From the NCBI GenBank assembly GCA_028713555.1, contig JAQTOA010000005.1:124001-188000 (forward strand): 64,000 nt of DNA, in the 5' to 3' direction. This stretch comes from Sterolibacterium sp. (GTDB lineage Bacteria; Pseudomonadota; Gammaproteobacteria; Burkholderiales; Rhodocyclaceae). The notes under the pieces were generated by a model. The model saw only the letters and a list, made by a program, of their open reading frames with translations. It ran no database searches and was not told where the DNA came from. Below, piece by piece: positions 40,191-49,005 of the stretch; position 1 is the stretch's first letter; each line of letters begins with the position of its first letter. The translations under genes were made by a program, and so were the position numbers.

Positions 40191-41693
40191 TCAGTAGTGG
40201 TAGGCCGATTCGCCGTGGGAAGCGATGTCCAGGCCTTCGCGCTCCTCGTCTTCTGCGACGCGCAGGCCGATGATCAGGTCAACCGCCTTGTAGCAGATGA
40301 AGGCAACCACGCCGGACCAGACCACCGCGGTGCCGACCGCCCAGAGCTGGCTGATCAGTTGTGCAGGCATGTCGTAGTCGCCGACCTTGTTGGCCACATA
40401 GTCATACACGCCGGTGCCGCCGAGGCTGGGCGCGGCGAATACTCCGGTCAGCAGCGAGCCGAGGATGCCGCCCACGCCATGCACCCCGAACACGTCGAGC
40501 GAATCGTCGGCGCCGAGCAGCTTCTTGAGACCATTCACACCCCACAGGCAGATGACGCCGGCCAGCAAGCCGATGATCAGGGCACCGACCACACCGACAA
40601 AACCGCATGCCGGAGTGATCGCCACCAGACCCGCCACCGCGCCGGAAGCACCACCGAGCATCGAGGGCTTGCCCTTGAACAGCCATTCGACAAACATCCA
40701 TGACATGGTCGCGGCAGCCGTCGCCAGCCAGGTGTTCACAAAGGCCAGGGCCGCTGCACCATTGGCTTCGAGGGCAGAGCCGGCGTTGAAGCCGAACCAG
40801 CCGAACCACAGCAGGGATGCGCCGATCATGGTCATGGTCAGGCTGTGCGGCGCCATCGAGTCCTTGCCGTAGCCGACGCGCTTGCCAATCAGGAAGGCGC
40901 CAACGATACCGGCCATGGCCGCGTCGATATGCACCACCGTGCCGCCGGCAAAATCGAGCGCGCCTTTCTGGAACAGCCAGCCCGCAGTCGCCCCCAGCTT
41001 ATCCGCCGCCTCCGTGGAGATATAACCATCCGGGCCGGCCCAGTACCACACCATGTGCGCCATCGGCAGGTAGCTGAAGGTGAACCACAGCACCGAGAAC
41101 AACAGCACCGCCGAGAACTTGATGCGCTCGGCGAAGGAACCGATCACCAGCGCCACGGTAATCGCCGCAAAGGCGCCCTGGAAGGCCACGTAGATCAGTT
41201 CTGGTATCACTATGCCCTTGCTGAAGGTGGCCGCCACCGAGTCCGGCGTGATGCCCTTGAGGAACAGCTTGTCAAAGCTGCCGAAGAAGGCGTTGCCCTC
41301 GCTGAAAGCGATGCTGTATCCATACACTGCCCAGAGCACGCTGATCAAGGCGAAGATCACGAACACCTGCATCAGCACCGACAGCATGTTCTTGCTGCGC
41401 ACCAGGCCGCCGTAGAACAGCGCCAGTCCGGGAATCGACATCAGGATCACGAAGGCGGTGGCGACGATCATCCAGGCCGTGTCGCCCTTGTTGGGCACCA
41501 GCGCGGCAGCCGCAGGCGCGAGCGCAGCTGTAGCAACTACCCCGGCAGGTGCGGCCATTGAGGCTACAGGTGCTGTTGGGGTTGCCTCTGCGGAGGTTTG
41601 AACCGCAGTAGCCGGTTTATCTTCGGCATGGCTGGGGCCGACAAAGCCCACGGCCGCTACCATCAGCAGGAGTACAAATAATTTTTTCATCAT
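40191..41693 (-). CDS. amtB: Ammonium transporter
   Basis: A 500-residue Amt/Rh channel for ammonium uptake. After a signal-like N terminus (KKLFVLLLMVAAVGFVGPSHA) and an Ala/Pro-rich spacer come eleven expected membrane helices: DTAWMIVATAFVILMSIPGL at the start of helix 1, then FAGGTVVHIDAAMAG and VFGVHGVGGILGSLLTG with the twin pore histidines. Its trimer is blocked by GlnK under nitrogen excess, which matches its position just downstream of glnK. ATG 41693 has GGGGAAT before it; ATG 41690 is equally possible. Confidence 0.95.
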   Translation of the reverse strand: MMKKLFVLLLMVAAVGFVGPSHAEDKPATAVQTSAEATPTAPVASMAAPAGVVATAALAPAAAALVPNKGDTAWMIVATAFVILMSIPGLALFYGGLVRSKNMLSVLMQVFVIFALISVLWAVYGYSIAFSEGNAFFGSFDKLFLKGITPDSVAATFSKGIVIPELIYVAFQGAFAAITVALVIGSFAERIKFSAVLLFSVLWFTFSYLPMAHMVWYWAGPDGYISTEAADKLGATAGWLFQKGALDFAGGTVVHIDAAMAGIVGAFLIGKRVGYGKDSMAPHSLTMTMIGASLLWFGWFGFNAGSALEANGAAALAFVNTWLATAAATMSWMFVEWLFKGKPSMLGGASGAVAGLVAITPACGFVGVVGALIIGLLAGVICLWGVNGLKKLLGADDSLDVFGVHGVGGILGSLLTGVFAAPSLGGTGVYDYVANKVGDYDMPAQLISQLWAVGTAVVWSGVVAFICYKAVDLIIGLRVAEDEEREGLDIASHGESAYHY

Positions 41694-41700
41694 ATTCCCC

Positions 41701-42905
<1,205 letters not shown>

Positions 42906-42945
42906 CGCATTTCTCCAATAAAAGTTAGGACTACGCAGTGCTAAA

Positions 42946-42962
42946 CGCATAATGCGTGCCGG
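42946..42962 (-). promoter_or_regulatory. Sigma-54 (RpoN) promoter for the TorF-glnK-amtB unit
   Basis: On the minus strand, CCGGCACGCATTATGCG has the -24 GG and -12 GC separated by exactly 10 bases, with the full GGCACG element. The -12 box (ATGCG) is a little off the TTGCA consensus. The predicted transcript start is about 30 bases before the TorF ATG. Confidence 0.75.
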
Positions 42963-43023
42963 CGTATAATATTCAGCGAATTCATGCTGTTACCGTATGG
43001 TCATCGATATTCCAGCGTGCCAT

Positions 43024-43040
43024 CGCACCGATTTAATGCG
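43024..43040. promoter_or_regulatory. NtrC-like binding site 1 (promoter-proximal)
   Basis: CGCACCGATTTAATGCG, on the minus strand GCATT-N5-GGTGC, fits the NtrC dyad with one imperfect half. Its centre is 31 bp (three helical turns) from the better site upstream. Confidence 0.55.
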
Positions 43041-43054
43041 GCTGAATTTCAGAT

Positions 43055-43071
43055 TGCACCAAACAGATGCA
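43055..43071. promoter_or_regulatory. NtrC-like binding site 2 (promoter-distal)
   Basis: TGCACCAAACAGATGCA is a near-perfect NtrC dyad (TGCACY-N5-GGTGCA consensus, one mismatch). It lies about 125 bases upstream of the predicted sigma-54 start, the usual enhancer distance. Confidence 0.7.
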
Positions 43072-43126
43072 CGGCGCATAGGCGGTGATGATGGTTGTGC
43101 TAAACTTTCCGCAAAGAGGATCTGCC

Positions 43127-43372
43127 ATGCTCAATTTGAAACTGTTCGACGATATCTCCACCCGCCTTGCTGAATTGGCCGCCGCCAGCCCCGCCCGGGA
43201 CATTGAGAAAAACGCCCGTGCCTTGCTTTCCAGCGCCTTCTCGCGTCTCGATCTGGTCAGCCGCGAGGAGTTCGACGTCCAGGCCGCGCAGCTGCTCAGC
43301 ACGCGCGAAAAACTCACCGCCCTGGAAATTCGCGTCGCCGCACTGGAAGCGGCGGCAACCAAACCAGCCTGA
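43127..43372 (+). CDS. ubiK: Ubiquinone biosynthesis accessory factor UbiK
   Basis: An 81-residue BMFP-domain protein (YqiC family), a trimeric coiled coil that supports aerobic ubiquinone synthesis with UbiJ. It shows [19 protein letters not shown], the [20 protein letters not shown] core and a C-terminal helix [15 protein letters not shown]. The start at 43127 has AGAGGA upstream. In many betaproteobacteria ubiK is followed directly by comM; here a four-gene cassette separates them. Confidence 0.9.
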   Translation: MLNLKLFDDISTRLAELAAASPARDIEKNARALLSSAFSRLDLVSREEFDVQAAQLLSTREKLTALEIRVAALEAAATKPA

Positions 43373-43406
43373 TTCATGCGGTAGTCTCGATTGCCGTAAA
43401 TTCGCC

Positions 43407-43436
43407 TTGACATATAGTCCTTATTAGAACTATATT
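43407..43436 (+). promoter_or_regulatory. Sigma-70 promoter of the MarR cassette
   Basis: A perfect -35 TTGACA (43407-43412) and a strong -10 TATATT (43431-43436) are separated by 18 bases. The -10 lies at the centre of a nested palindrome, so a bound regulator would block it. Confidence 0.8.
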
Positions 43437-43453
43437 GGTTCTTGTTAGGACTA
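43415..43453. promoter_or_regulatory. Nested palindromic operator, probably for the MarR regulator
   Basis: Outer arms TAGTCC (43415-43420) and GGACTA (43448-43453) and inner arms AGAAC (43426-43430) and GTTCT (43438-43442) share one centre at 43434, overlying the -10 box. The position implies autorepression by the MarR protein encoded 8 bases downstream. Confidence 0.7.
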
Positions 43454-43460
43454 ACCGCTT

Positions 43461-43904
43461 ATGTCAAGAAAATCTTTCCTGCCCATCATCCGGGAACTGG
43501 TGCGCTGTTACCAGGCGTTCGAGTCGCACTCCGGCCGGCACATTCGGACGCTGGGCCTGACGCCGGCGCAATTCGACATCGTCGCCACCCTCGGCAATAC
43601 CGATGGCATGAGCTTCAAGCAGCTCGGCGAGAAGACGCTGATCACCAAGGGCACGCTGACCGGCGTGGTGGATCGCCTGGCGGCGAAAAAGCTGGTCAGC
43701 CGCGTTGCCTCGCCGACCGACGGACGCAGCCAGATCGCGCGCCTGACGAGCAAGGGGGAGAAGCTATTCGCCAGCATCTTTCCTTCCCATCTCGGCCACC
43801 TGGGCCGTGCTTTCGGAGAATTCAGCGGCGAGGACCTGCAACATACTGAAGCCATCTTGCGCAACTTGCGCGGCGCCTTCGAGCGCTGCGGGGAGACGAC
43901 ATGA
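43461..43904 (+). CDS. MarR family transcriptional regulator
   Basis: A 147-residue winged-helix dimer. The DNA-binding region is LTPAQFDIVATLGNTDGMSF, KQLGEKTLITKGTLTGVVDRL and the wing SRVASPTDGRSQIARLT, with the DxRS motif of MarR proteins. It heads a cassette with cytochrome b561 and two YceI genes, its stop overlapping the cytochrome's ATG. It probably represses the cassette through the palindrome over its promoter. The inducer is unknown; an oxidative or lipophilic signal would fit the partners. Confidence 0.9.
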   Translation: MSRKSFLPIIRELVRCYQAFESHSGRHIRTLGLTPAQFDIVATLGNTDGMSFKQLGEKTLITKGTLTGVVDRLAAKKLVSRVASPTDGRSQIARLTSKGEKLFASIFPSHLGHLGRAFGEFSGEDLQHTEAILRNLRGAFERCGETT

Positions 43905-44449
43905 ACCAAGCGGCGAGCTATACCCGCACCGCAGTAGCGTTGCACTGGCTGACCGCGCTGGCGATTGTGTGCGCCTTCCCGCTTGGTTTGTACATGAGCG
44001 ATCTGCCGCTCAGCCCGCGCAAATTACAGCTCTATTCGTACCACAAATGGATCGGCATAGTCGTGTTGCTGCTGGCCGTGGTGCGACTGCTGTGGCGCGG
44101 CACGCATCGACCGCCGCCATTGCCGGCCGGCATGCCGCGCTGGCAAGAAATCGCCGCCCGGCTTATGCATCACGGCCTCTATCTGCTGCTGCTGGCGGTG
44201 CCGCTGTCCGGTTGGCTGAGGAGTTCTGCGCTAGGCATTCAGGTGGTTTGGTTCGGTCTGATTCCGCTGCCCGACCTGATCGGCGTAGACAAACAACTCG
44301 GACAACTTCTCAAGGAAGTGCATGAATCGCTCACCACCACCCTGCTGGTATTGGTCCTGATCCACACCGCAGCGGCTCTTCAACATCATTTCTTCGCCCG
44401 TGATGCAACCCTGGTGCGCATGTTGCCCTTTCTGAAACCCAAATCATGA
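43901..44449 (+). CDS. Cytochrome b561 family membrane protein
   Basis: A 182-residue di-heme b-type cytochrome with four membrane helices. Heme-ligand candidates are His15 in RTAVALHWL, His48 in YSYHKWIGI, His90-91 in RLMHHGLYLLL and His142 or His157 in helix 4 (EVHESL, LIHTAAAL). It should move electrons between the quinone pool and periplasmic partners. It overlaps the MarR stop (ATGA) and the next gene's start (ATGA), so expression is tightly coupled to the YceI proteins, with which b561 is often paired. Confidence 0.9.
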   Translation: MNQAASYTRTAVALHWLTALAIVCAFPLGLYMSDLPLSPRKLQLYSYHKWIGIVVLLLAVVRLLWRGTHRPPPLPAGMPRWQEIAARLMHHGLYLLLLAVPLSGWLRSSALGIQVVWFGLIPLPDLIGVDKQLGQLLKEVHESLTTTLLVLVLIHTAAALQHHFFARDATLVRMLPFLKPKS

Positions 44450-45012
44450 AACGGCTATTCACTCTGCTGCTGGCATTGAATGCCCTACCCGGCACGGCCG
44501 CTGTCTTCAACGTCGTGGTGCCGGAAAAAAGCGCCGTGAACTTCGTGGCCAGGCAGATGAACGTGCCGATGGAAGGCGGGTTCAGGAAGTTTTCCGCCCA
44601 GATCAGCTTCGACCCGGCCAAGCCGGAATCCGGCAAAGCGCAGATAGAGATCGATCTGTCCAGCATCGACGCCGGCAGCACCGAAGTCAACGACGAAGTC
44701 AAAGGCAAGGCGTGGTTCAACATCCGCGACTACCCGAGCGCCAAATTCGCATCCAGCGCGGTCAAGTCACTGGGCGGCAATCGTTACCAGGCGAGCGGCA
44801 AGATGACCATCAAAGGCAGGACGCACGATGTCGTCGCGCCGTTCAACGCCAAAGTCGAAGGCAATACGCTGCTGATCGACGGCGGCATCCCGATTCTGCG
44901 CCTGCAATATGGCATCGGCGACGGCGCCTGGGCCGACACCGCGACCGTCGCCGACGAGGTCCAGGTGCGCTTTCATTTGAGCTTGATCGCTTCTCCCCCC
45001 GCGAAGAAATAG
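44446..45012 (+). CDS. YceI family periplasmic protein (first copy)
   Basis: A 188-residue protein: signal peptide MKRLFTLLLALNALPGTAA, then a YceI lipocalin-like barrel (VVPEKSAVNFVARQMNVPME; IEIDLSSIDAGSTEVNDEVK; AWFNIRDYPSAKFASSAVKS). YceI proteins bind polyisoprenoids such as ubiquinone-8 in their barrel. It is the more diverged of two adjacent copies, and its start overlaps the cytochrome stop. A role in quinone handling with the b561 protein is inference. Confidence 0.9.
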   Translation: MKRLFTLLLALNALPGTAAVFNVVVPEKSAVNFVARQMNVPMEGGFRKFSAQISFDPAKPESGKAQIEIDLSSIDAGSTEVNDEVKGKAWFNIRDYPSAKFASSAVKSLGGNRYQASGKMTIKGRTHDVVAPFNAKVEGNTLLIDGGIPILRLQYGIGDGAWADTATVADEVQVRFHLSLIASPPAKK

Positions 45013-45055
45013 CCCGGCATTTTTCACGCCCATCAACCCATAAGGAGTATCTTCC

Positions 45056-45622
45056 ATGAAAAAATCACTCGCCGCCCTGGCGCTCTCCGCGATTCTCTCC
45101 GCGCCGGCGCTTGCCGCCGACAGCTATACCATCGATCCCGGCCATACCTATCCATCATTCGAGATCAACCACCTGGGCTTCTCGACCCAGCGCGGACGCT
45201 TCGATAAGAACAGTGGCAAAATCACGCTCGACGCCACAGCAAAGACCGGCAGCGTCGAACTGAACATCGACGTCGCCTCGATCAACATGGTGGTCCCCGC
45301 GCTGACCAAGCACCTGCTGTCCGAGGATTTCTTCAACGCCGAAAAATTCAAGACCATGAGCTTCAAGTCCGACAAGCTGGTCTTCGAGGGCGACAAGATC
45401 GTCGCCGCCGAGGGCAATTTCACGCTGCTCGGCGTCACTAAACCGCTGCGGCTGACGGTGAGTAACTTCCACTGTGGGCAAAATCCGATGAGCAAGAAGA
45501 CTATGTGCGGCGCGGACGTCACGGCGACCATCAAACGCTCCGAGTTCGGCATGACCAAATACCTGCCGGCGATCGGCGATGAAGTGAAAATCGGCGCCCC
45601 GGTCGAAGCCTACAAGGACTGA
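45056..45622 (+). CDS. YceI family periplasmic protein (second copy)
   Basis: A 188-residue protein with signal peptide KKSLAALALSAILSAPALA and a canonical YceI barrel beginning SYTIDPGHTYPSFEINHLGF, then TQRGRF, VELNIDVASINM and a C-terminal KRSEFGMTKYLPAIGDEV. It carries a conserved cysteine pair (FHCGQNPMSKKTMCGAD) that could form a disulfide. AAGGAG precedes the ATG. It is the last gene of the MarR cassette and is closer to E. coli YceI than its neighbour. Confidence 0.93.
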   Translation: MKKSLAALALSAILSAPALAADSYTIDPGHTYPSFEINHLGFSTQRGRFDKNSGKITLDATAKTGSVELNIDVASINMVVPALTKHLLSEDFFNAEKFKTMSFKSDKLVFEGDKIVAAEGNFTLLGVTKPLRLTVSNFHCGQNPMSKKTMCGADVTATIKRSEFGMTKYLPAIGDEVKIGAPVEAYKD

Positions 45623-45695
45623 CCCGATATCTGGCACCGGCAGTGGACACGGCGTCAGCATATAATCGGCGCTTCCGCCGCTGTGATCATTTGCC

Positions 45696-47210
45696 ATGCC
45701 TCTCGCCGTCCTCAAGTCTCGCGCCCTCGCCGGCATGGATGCCCCCGAGGTCACCGTCGAAGTGCATCTGGCGCCCGGTTTGCCGGGGTTTACGCTGGTC
45801 GGCTTGCCGGATACCGAGGTCAAGGAAGCCCGCGACCGGGTGCGTGCGGCGATCCAGAACTGCCGCTTCGAGTTTCCCCAGCGACGCATCACGGTGAATC
45901 TCGCCCCGGCCGACCTGCCCAAGGAATCCGGGCGCTTCGATCTGCCGATCGCCTTGGGCATCCTGATCGCTTCGGGGCAAGTCAAAGCCAAGCAACTGAA
46001 TCATTCCGAGTTCGCCGGGGAACTGGCGCTGGGCGGCGAACTGCGCGCGATCCGCGGCGCCCTGGCGATGTGTGCGGCGATGTCGCGCGGCGCCGAGGCC
46101 AACAGCACGCCACGCAGCTTTGTGCTGCCGGCCGAAAGCGCGCCCGAGGCCGCCCTGGTGCGCTCCGCCACCATCCTGCCGGCGCGCACGCTGCTCGATG
46201 TCTGTGCCCATGTCGGCGGCCAGCAGGCGCTGCTGCCCTATGCCGGCGAAGCGCCCGTGGCCGAACCGGACTACCCGGACCTGGCCGAAGTCAAAGGCCA
46301 GGCACAAACCAAGCGCGCGCTGGAAGTCGCCGCCGCCGGCAGCCATTCGCTGCTCTTGAGCGGGCCGCCCGGCACCGGCAAGTCGATGCTGGCCAGCCGC
46401 TTCCCCGGCATCCTGCCGGCCATGACCGAGGCCGAGGCGCTGGAAAGCGCTGCCGTGCAATCGCTGGCGGGGCGCTTCCGCATCGCGGACTGGGGCAAAC
46501 GGCCATTCCGCGCGCCCCATCATTCGGCATCGAGCGCCGCGCTGGTCGGCGGCGGCAGTGTGCCGCGACCGGGAGAGATCTCGCTGGCGCACCATGGCGT
46601 GCTATTCCTCGACGAACTCGTCGAATTTGAAAGGCGTGTGCTGGAAGCACTGCGCGAACCGCTCGAAAGCGGCCACATCTGCGTTTCCCGGGCGGCCCGG
46701 CGCGCCGATTTCCCCGCCCGCTTCCAACTGGTGGCGGCGATGAACCCCTGCCCCTGCGGCTGGCTTGGCCATGCCAACGGCAAGTGCCGTTGCACGCCCG
46801 ACCAGGTCGCAAAATATCGCGGCAAGCTATCCGGGCCTTTGCTCGATCGCATCGACCTGATGATCGAAGTACCCTCGCTGTCCGAGGCGGAATTGCAGAC
46901 CCACGGCGACGGCGAATCCTCGGCGACAGTCCGTGCCAGAGTCTGCCGCGCCCGCGAAACTCAACTGACTCGCCAGGGCAAAGCCAACGCCTTGCTGAGT
47001 CCGGCGGAAATCGACGCGCATTGCCCGCCCGACGAAGCCGGCCGGCTGTTGCTCAAGCAGGCCATGGCCCGGCTGTCGCTGTCGGCGCGCGCTTACCATC
47101 GCGTCCTCAAGGTGGCGCGCACGGTGGCTGACCTGGCCGGCAGCGAGTCCGTCCGCGCGCCGCATATTGCCGAGGCAGTGCATTATCGTCGCGGGCTTAG
47201 CGATGGCTGA
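45696..47210 (+). CDS. comM: YifB/ComM family Mg-chelatase-like AAA ATPase
   Basis: A 504-residue ComM, a hexameric helicase that extends heteroduplex during natural transformation. The N-terminal Lon-type domain (MPLAVLKSRALAGMDAPEV, LPKESGRFDLPIALGIL) is followed by an AAA module with Walker A GPPGTGKSML near residue 220 and Walker B LFLDELVEF. A cysteine-rich segment CPCGWLGHANGKCRC leads to the SGPLLDRIDLMIEV sensor region. Its presence suggests competence for DNA uptake, in keeping with the recombination scars in this window. Confidence 0.93.
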   Translation: MPLAVLKSRALAGMDAPEVTVEVHLAPGLPGFTLVGLPDTEVKEARDRVRAAIQNCRFEFPQRRITVNLAPADLPKESGRFDLPIALGILIASGQVKAKQLNHSEFAGELALGGELRAIRGALAMCAAMSRGAEANSTPRSFVLPAESAPEAALVRSATILPARTLLDVCAHVGGQQALLPYAGEAPVAEPDYPDLAEVKGQAQTKRALEVAAAGSHSLLLSGPPGTGKSMLASRFPGILPAMTEAEALESAAVQSLAGRFRIADWGKRPFRAPHHSASSAALVGGGSVPRPGEISLAHHGVLFLDELVEFERRVLEALREPLESGHICVSRAARRADFPARFQLVAAMNPCPCGWLGHANGKCRCTPDQVAKYRGKLSGPLLDRIDLMIEVPSLSEAELQTHGDGESSATVRARVCRARETQLTRQGKANALLSPAEIDAHCPPDEAGRLLLKQAMARLSLSARAYHRVLKVARTVADLAGSESVRAPHIAEAVHYRRGLSDG

Positions 47211-47258
47211 TATCCTCCTTCCGGTAGAACCGGCTGAGACTCGGCATGGCGTTGCGCC

Positions 47259-48470
47259 ATGAAAACTGCGTCCCCCCCTGTGCCAACTGGCCTTACCGTG
47301 CTCCTGGCAGCGCTGGCGATGATCGGGCCGTTTTCGATCGATACCTACCTGCCGGCCTTCCCGGCGATAAGAGCCTCGCTCGGGGCAACCCAGGTGGAAT
47401 TGCAGCAGACCCTGACGGCCTACTTGCTGACGTTTTCCCTGATGATCCTGTGGCACGGCGCATTGTCGGACGCGCTCGGCCGGCGCCGGGTCATTCTTGT
47501 CGGCCTCGCCTTGTATGTTTTCTCCTCGCTGTTCTGCGTCTTTGCCACGCGCATCGAATACCTCTGGCTGGGGCGGGCGGTGCAAGGACTTTCCTCCGGG
47601 GTCGGCATGGTGGTCAGCCGGGCGATCATCCGTGACTTGCTCGATGGTCCCGCCGCGCAAAGGCAGATGGCGCATATCAGCATGATGTTCGCACTCGGCC
47701 CGGCGCTGGCGCCGATCATCGGTGGCTGGATTCACGCCTTCTTCGACTGGCACGGCATTTTCGTATTCATGGCCTTGTTCGGTGCCGTGTTGTGGCTGGC
47801 GACGCTGCTCTGGCTACCCGAAACTCTGCCCCCGGAAAAGCGTCAGAGCCTGCATCCGGCGCATCTCTGGCACGCGTATACGAGCGTGTTTTCGAGCGGC
47901 GAATTCATGCGCCTGTCGTCCGCGATAGCCTTCAATTTCGGCGGCATTTTTCTCTATGTGATGTCGGCGCCAGTATTTCTTATCGAGCATCTCGGCATCT
48001 CACCGCAGGGCTTCGCCTGGCTGTTTGTGCCGTTCGTGGGCGGCATGGTGCTTGGTTCATTCCTTTCGGGAAGGCTGGCGGGACAACTCAGCCCGCGCCG
48101 TACTATCGCGCTCGGCTACCTGATCATGGGCCTCGCGGCTACCGCCAACCTCATCCTGAATCTGGCCTCGGTGCCCAAACTGCCCTGGGCTATCCTGACT
48201 TTTCCGCTCTATGCCATAGGCATGGCACTGACGATGCCCAGCCTGCAGTTGCTGGCGCTCGATCTGTTTCCAGAGAAACGCGGCCTGGCTTCGAGCTGCC
48301 AGGGCGTGGTGCAGACCGCCACCAACACGCTGATCGCTGCGGTACTGGCACCGCTACTGTGGGCCACGCAGCTGACACTGGCCTGCGGGATGGAGGGGTT
48401 TCTGCTGCTGGGAATGATCGTGTTCGCAATTGCCCTATGGCATTACCGTGCCCCGATTCAATCCAGTTAA
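47259..48470 (+). CDS. Bcr/CflA family multidrug efflux MFS transporter
   Basis: A 403-residue, 12-helix major facilitator. The N-terminal helix carries the family hallmark GPFSIDTYLPAFPAI, followed by the loop 2-3 motif GALSDALGRRRVILVG, a VSRAIIRDL segment and PALAPIIGGWI in helix 5. Bcr/CflA exporters move bicyclomycin, chloramphenicol, sulfonamides or cysteine-like metabolites by proton antiport; the substrate is not predictable. It lies 48 bases downstream of comM on the same strand. Confidence 0.92.
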   Translation: MKTASPPVPTGLTVLLAALAMIGPFSIDTYLPAFPAIRASLGATQVELQQTLTAYLLTFSLMILWHGALSDALGRRRVILVGLALYVFSSLFCVFATRIEYLWLGRAVQGLSSGVGMVVSRAIIRDLLDGPAAQRQMAHISMMFALGPALAPIIGGWIHAFFDWHGIFVFMALFGAVLWLATLLWLPETLPPEKRQSLHPAHLWHAYTSVFSSGEFMRLSSAIAFNFGGIFLYVMSAPVFLIEHLGISPQGFAWLFVPFVGGMVLGSFLSGRLAGQLSPRRTIALGYLIMGLAATANLILNLASVPKLPWAILTFPLYAIGMALTMPSLQLLALDLFPEKRGLASSCQGVVQTATNTLIAAVLAPLLWATQLTLACGMEGFLLLGMIVFAIALWHYRAPIQSS

Positions 48471-48533
48471 TTCGGAACACTATTCAATCGTCAAAGCCCG
48501 CTCGTCACTGCAAGAGCGCTTCGGCGAATCCCC

Positions 48534-48926
48534 TCAGCACTGTTCCCAGGGCAGCCCCTCGAAGCGCCAGCCGTTCACGCTGCCGCGATGGTGTATGTCG
48601 TCAAGCTCGCCCTCGAACCCATACAGCACGTTGAGGACGCTGGTGAAACCGGCCGCTTCCAGGGCATTGCCGGCATCCACCGAACGGTTGCCGCTACGGC
48701 AGATCAGCACGACCGGCCGGTCATGAACATGGCCGGAAAACTTCTTCACCTCGCCGACAAAATGCGGGTTGATGTCCCAGTCCGGGCCGTCGTTCCAGGA
48801 GACATGCAGGGCACCGACGGGATGGCCGACGAACAGAAATTCAATCTCGCTGCGGCAGTCGATGAACAGCGCCTTGGGATTGTTGTGAAGAAACTGCGCG
48901 GCCTCTTTGGGGGTCAGATGTTCCAT
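48534..48926 (-). CDS. Rhodanese domain protein
   Basis: A 130-residue single rhodanese domain. The active-site loop is CRSGNRS, with the catalytic Cys carrying persulfide, preceded by [20 protein letters not shown] and followed by [15 protein letters not shown]. Such small cytoplasmic rhodaneses act in sulfur relay or cyanide and thiosulfate handling. The start [10 protein letters not shown] at 48926 has GAGGA 8 bases upstream. It is divergent from metH, sharing its short upstream region. Confidence 0.9.
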   Translation of the reverse strand: MEHLTPKEAAQFLHNNPKALFIDCRSEIEFLFVGHPVGALHVSWNDGPDWDINPHFVGEVKKFSGHVHDRPVVLICRSGNRSVDAGNALEAAGFTSVLNVLYGFEGELDDIHHRGSVNGWRFEGLPWEQC

Positions 48927-49005
48927 GTTCTTGTCCTCAGTGGGGAAGGCCATTATAAGCCCCATGCTAAAATCCATGCCAATTCAAAGCCTTCCCTTAC
49001 CAGCT

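Noticed and set aside
48927..49005. Cobalamin or SAM riboswitch before metH
   Set aside because: The divergent rhodanese start leaves only about 80 bases, too short for a cobalamin riboswitch, and no conserved elements were seen.
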